DNA from: an uncultured Flavobacterium sp.
Lineage (GTDB): Bacteria; Bacteroidota; Bacteroidia; Flavobacteriales; Flavobacteriaceae
Assembly (NCBI GenBank): GCA_945957245.1
Contig: CAMFLD010000152.1
Span: 1 to 6,884, forward strand
Reading direction: 5' to 3'
Length of the DNA stretch: 6,884 nt
Made by a program: the position numbers and the translations under genes. The notes below the pieces were generated by a model, which saw nothing but the letters and a program-made list of their open reading frames with translations, was not told the DNA's origin and ran no database searches. Position 1 is the first letter of the stretch, and every line of letters starts with the position of its first letter. Shown here piece by piece: positions 5,774 to 6,884 of the stretch.

Positions 5774-5825
5774 TTTAAATGCATTAATACACCCAGTTCC
5801 TTTTATTTAAACTGAATTTAGATTG

Positions 5826-5833
5826 CAAAGATA
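5826..5833 (-). promoter_or_regulatory. Bacteroidota -7 promoter element for the mrp-nifU operon
   Basis: The minus strand reads TATCTTTG, an exact match to the TAnnTTTG consensus of the Bacteroidota primary sigma factor. Transcription would begin near 5821, giving a leader of roughly 48 nt before the mrp ATG. No TTG-type -33 box is evident; that position falls inside the GTTTAAA-type repeat, which offers only TTTT/ACTTTT. Confidence 0.65.
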
Positions 5834-5840
5834 GTCAGAA

Positions 5841-5873
5841 GTTTAAAAGTTTAAAAGGGTTTAGGGGTTTAAA
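5841..5873. repeat. Degenerate GTTTAAA tandem repeat
   Basis: GTTTAAAA occurs twice in direct tandem (5841-5856), followed by GGGTTTA and GGGGTTTAAA, four imperfect units in 33 bp. It lies between the TolC-family gene and mrp and occupies the place of the -33 element of the mrp promoter. It may be simple slippage-prone sequence; copy number could vary between strains. No coding potential. Confidence 0.55.
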
Positions 5874-5913
5874 GTTTTGATGGGTTGATAGATGCTTTTT
5901 ATGAAGTAAAAAA

Positions 5914-6837
5914 TCAGAGTGAATTTCCTTGAATCAGATTGATTTTAAAGCTAACATACTGCTGTTGTAATTGGTTTTTGAGCAAATCATATTCTACGGA
6001 CAGCAGTTGATTTTTGACCGCTGAAAAAACTACAGCATCCACGATTCCTGAGCTGAATTTGGATTGTGTGGTTCGGAATGATGCATCTGCAAAGCCTTTC
6101 ATTTGCTGGAGTTTGGTTTCGAGTTGGGCATAATTGGCTTTGTTTTGGTTTTCAATATCCAGCTGGTTTTTGATTTTTAGTTTTTCCTGTTCGATAACAT
6201 ATTTTGATTTTTCGGCTTCAATTTTACTTGCCGTTACTCTTTTACTATTCCGGAAACCGTTGAATACCGGAACATTCAACTGAACGCCAAGCTGATGGTT
6301 TTTATTATCGCCTATTTGTTTATCAAAACCATCCACAGTAACATTGGGCTGATTTAAGGGTTTGTAATAAAAGGTTGAAAAGCCGTAGTATGTTGTCAAT
6401 GTTGGCAGATTATAAGCGCGTTCCATTTTTGTGTCTTTTAGGCTTGCCCGATAACTAAGTTCGGCAAATCTGATTTTTGGATTAGTTGATGAAACTGTTC
6501 CTGAAATACGATTCATTTGGGGTGTTACTTCTAATATCACATCTTCTATGGTGATATTGTCAACATTCATCAACTGGAATAATTGCTTTTTCTGAAGCAA
6601 TGCCAATTGTTCGGTCTGCATAATCCTCATTTCTTCCTGGGAAAAACTGAGTTGCATATCATATAAATCACTCTGCGGTTTACTGCCAATAGCAACTTCT
6701 TTTTGAATTCTCTGCATATTGAACTCTGAATTACGGAACTGTTCTCTTTGGATTTTGAGTAATTCCTGACTGAAAAGTGCCTGATAGTAGCTTTCTAAAA
6801 TCTGTAATTGGTATTCGTTTTCGATGATGGCTAATTC
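5914..6837 (-). CDS. TolC-family outer-membrane efflux protein, 5' end cut by contig end
   Basis: 307 genomic codons and a TGA stop remain; TolC/OEP proteins are usually 420-490 residues, so the N-terminal signal peptide and roughly the first third are lost. Two OEP repeats can be followed: a long Gln/Glu/Lys-rich helical stretch (about residues 1-90 of the fragment, with EVAIGSKPQSDLYDMQL typical of the helix turn), a beta segment (PTLTTYYGFSTFYY, 145-158), a second strand HQLGVQLNVPVFNGF (181-195), and the second coiled-coil pair (about 196-300, with FSSGIVDAVVFSAVKNQLL). It would form the trimeric outer-membrane and periplasmic channel of a tripartite efflux or type I secretion system; the pump genes are probably on the missing side. 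An open frame does extend to an ATG at 6852, but those first five codons (MYKRQ) are adapter sequence and not part of the protein. Confidence 0.92.
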   Translation of the reverse strand, partial: ELAIIENEYQLQILESYYQALFSQELLKIQREQFRNSEFNMQRIQKEVAIGSKPQSDLYDMQLSFSQEEMRIMQTEQLALLQKKQLFQLMNVDNITIEDVILEVTPQMNRISGTVSSTNPKIRFAELSYRASLKDTKMERAYNLPTLTTYYGFSTFYYKPLNQPNVTVDGFDKQIGDNKNHQLGVQLNVPVFNGFRNSKRVTASKIEAEKSKYVIEQEKLKIKNQLDIENQNKANYAQLETKLQQMKGFADASFRTTQSKFSSGIVDAVVFSAVKNQLLSVEYDLLKNQLQQQYVSFKINLIQGNSL

Positions 6838-6884
6838 CTGTCTCTTATACACATCTGACGCTGCCGACGATATGCAGTGTGTAG
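6838..6884. other. Illumina Nextera adapter contamination (assembly artefact)
   Basis: Bases 6838-6856 are the 19-bp Tn5 mosaic end CTGTCTCTTATACACATCT, followed by GACGCTGCCGACGA (6857-6870), together the reverse complement of the Nextera read-1 transposase adapter. Then come eight bases TATGCAGT (6871-6878), the reverse complement of i5 index ACTGCATA (S506 in the standard Nextera XT set as I recall it), and GTGTAG (6879-6884), the start of the P5-side sequence. This is untrimmed read-through; genomic sequence ends at about 6837. Confidence 0.98.

Noticed and set aside
5358..5810. A 150-codon plus-strand open frame opposite mrp
   Set aside because: It lies entirely antisense to the strongly conserved mrp coding region and its leader, and its translation has no recognisable domain; it is a frame shadow.
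6838..6852. N-terminus MYKRQ of the TolC-family frame
   Set aside because: These codons are the Tn5 mosaic end of a sequencing adapter, not genomic DNA.
6838..6856. A true Tn5/IS50 insertion at the mosaic end
   Set aside because: The 19-bp mosaic end continues into library adapter and index sequence, not into IS50 DNA.

Overview
The window looks like one end of a draft-genome contig from a member of the Bacteroidota, most likely a Flavobacterium-like organism. The reasons are the AT-rich DNA, A-rich leaders with little Shine-Dalgarno character, a perfect Bacteroidota -7 box (TATCTTTG) upstream of the mrp gene, strongly flavobacterial versions of the Mrp, NifU-like and ferredoxin reductase proteins, and a GC-rich intergenic repeat of a kind I recall from flavobacterial genomes. 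Every gene lies on the minus strand, so transcription runs from right to left.

Right to left. (1) Bases 6838-6884 are not genomic: they are an Illumina Nextera adapter with an i5 index, so the contig ends at about 6837. (2) 5914-6837 is the C-terminal two thirds of a TolC-family outer-membrane efflux protein, cut by the contig end. (3) 5774-5913 is an intergenic region with GTTTAAA-type repeats and the promoter of the next unit. (4) 4396-5773 holds mrp/apbC and a NifU C-terminal-domain protein, 1 nt apart, forming an Fe-S cluster carrier pair. (5) 4324-4393 is a GC-rich dispersed-type repeat directly behind the NifU-like stop codon. (6) 2847-4234 holds a thioredoxin-reductase-like ferredoxin-NADP reductase and an adrenodoxin-type [2Fe-2S] ferredoxin with a TAATG stop/start overlap, ended by a hairpin terminator. 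(7) 1-2750 is a compact five-gene operon: speD (SAM decarboxylase), a zinc-ribbon/DUF4178 two-TM protein, a 61-residue one-TM protein, a two-TM DUF350 protein, and a seven-TM aminopropyltransferase (SpeE-like) running off the left edge.

How they work together. The mrp-nifU and FNR-ferredoxin units are housekeeping Fe-S and electron-transfer functions. The left operon is the most interesting part. SpeD would make decarboxylated SAM, the aminopropyl donor, and the only visible consumer is a membrane-embedded aminopropyltransferase encoded with three small or poorly understood membrane proteins. I see no ornithine or arginine decarboxylase here. This suggests a membrane-surface polyamine modification or envelope-stress system rather than ordinary cytosolic spermidine synthesis. 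DUF4178, DUF350 and spermidine-synthase-like genes are, from memory, known to travel together, but the biochemical role of such sets is not settled.
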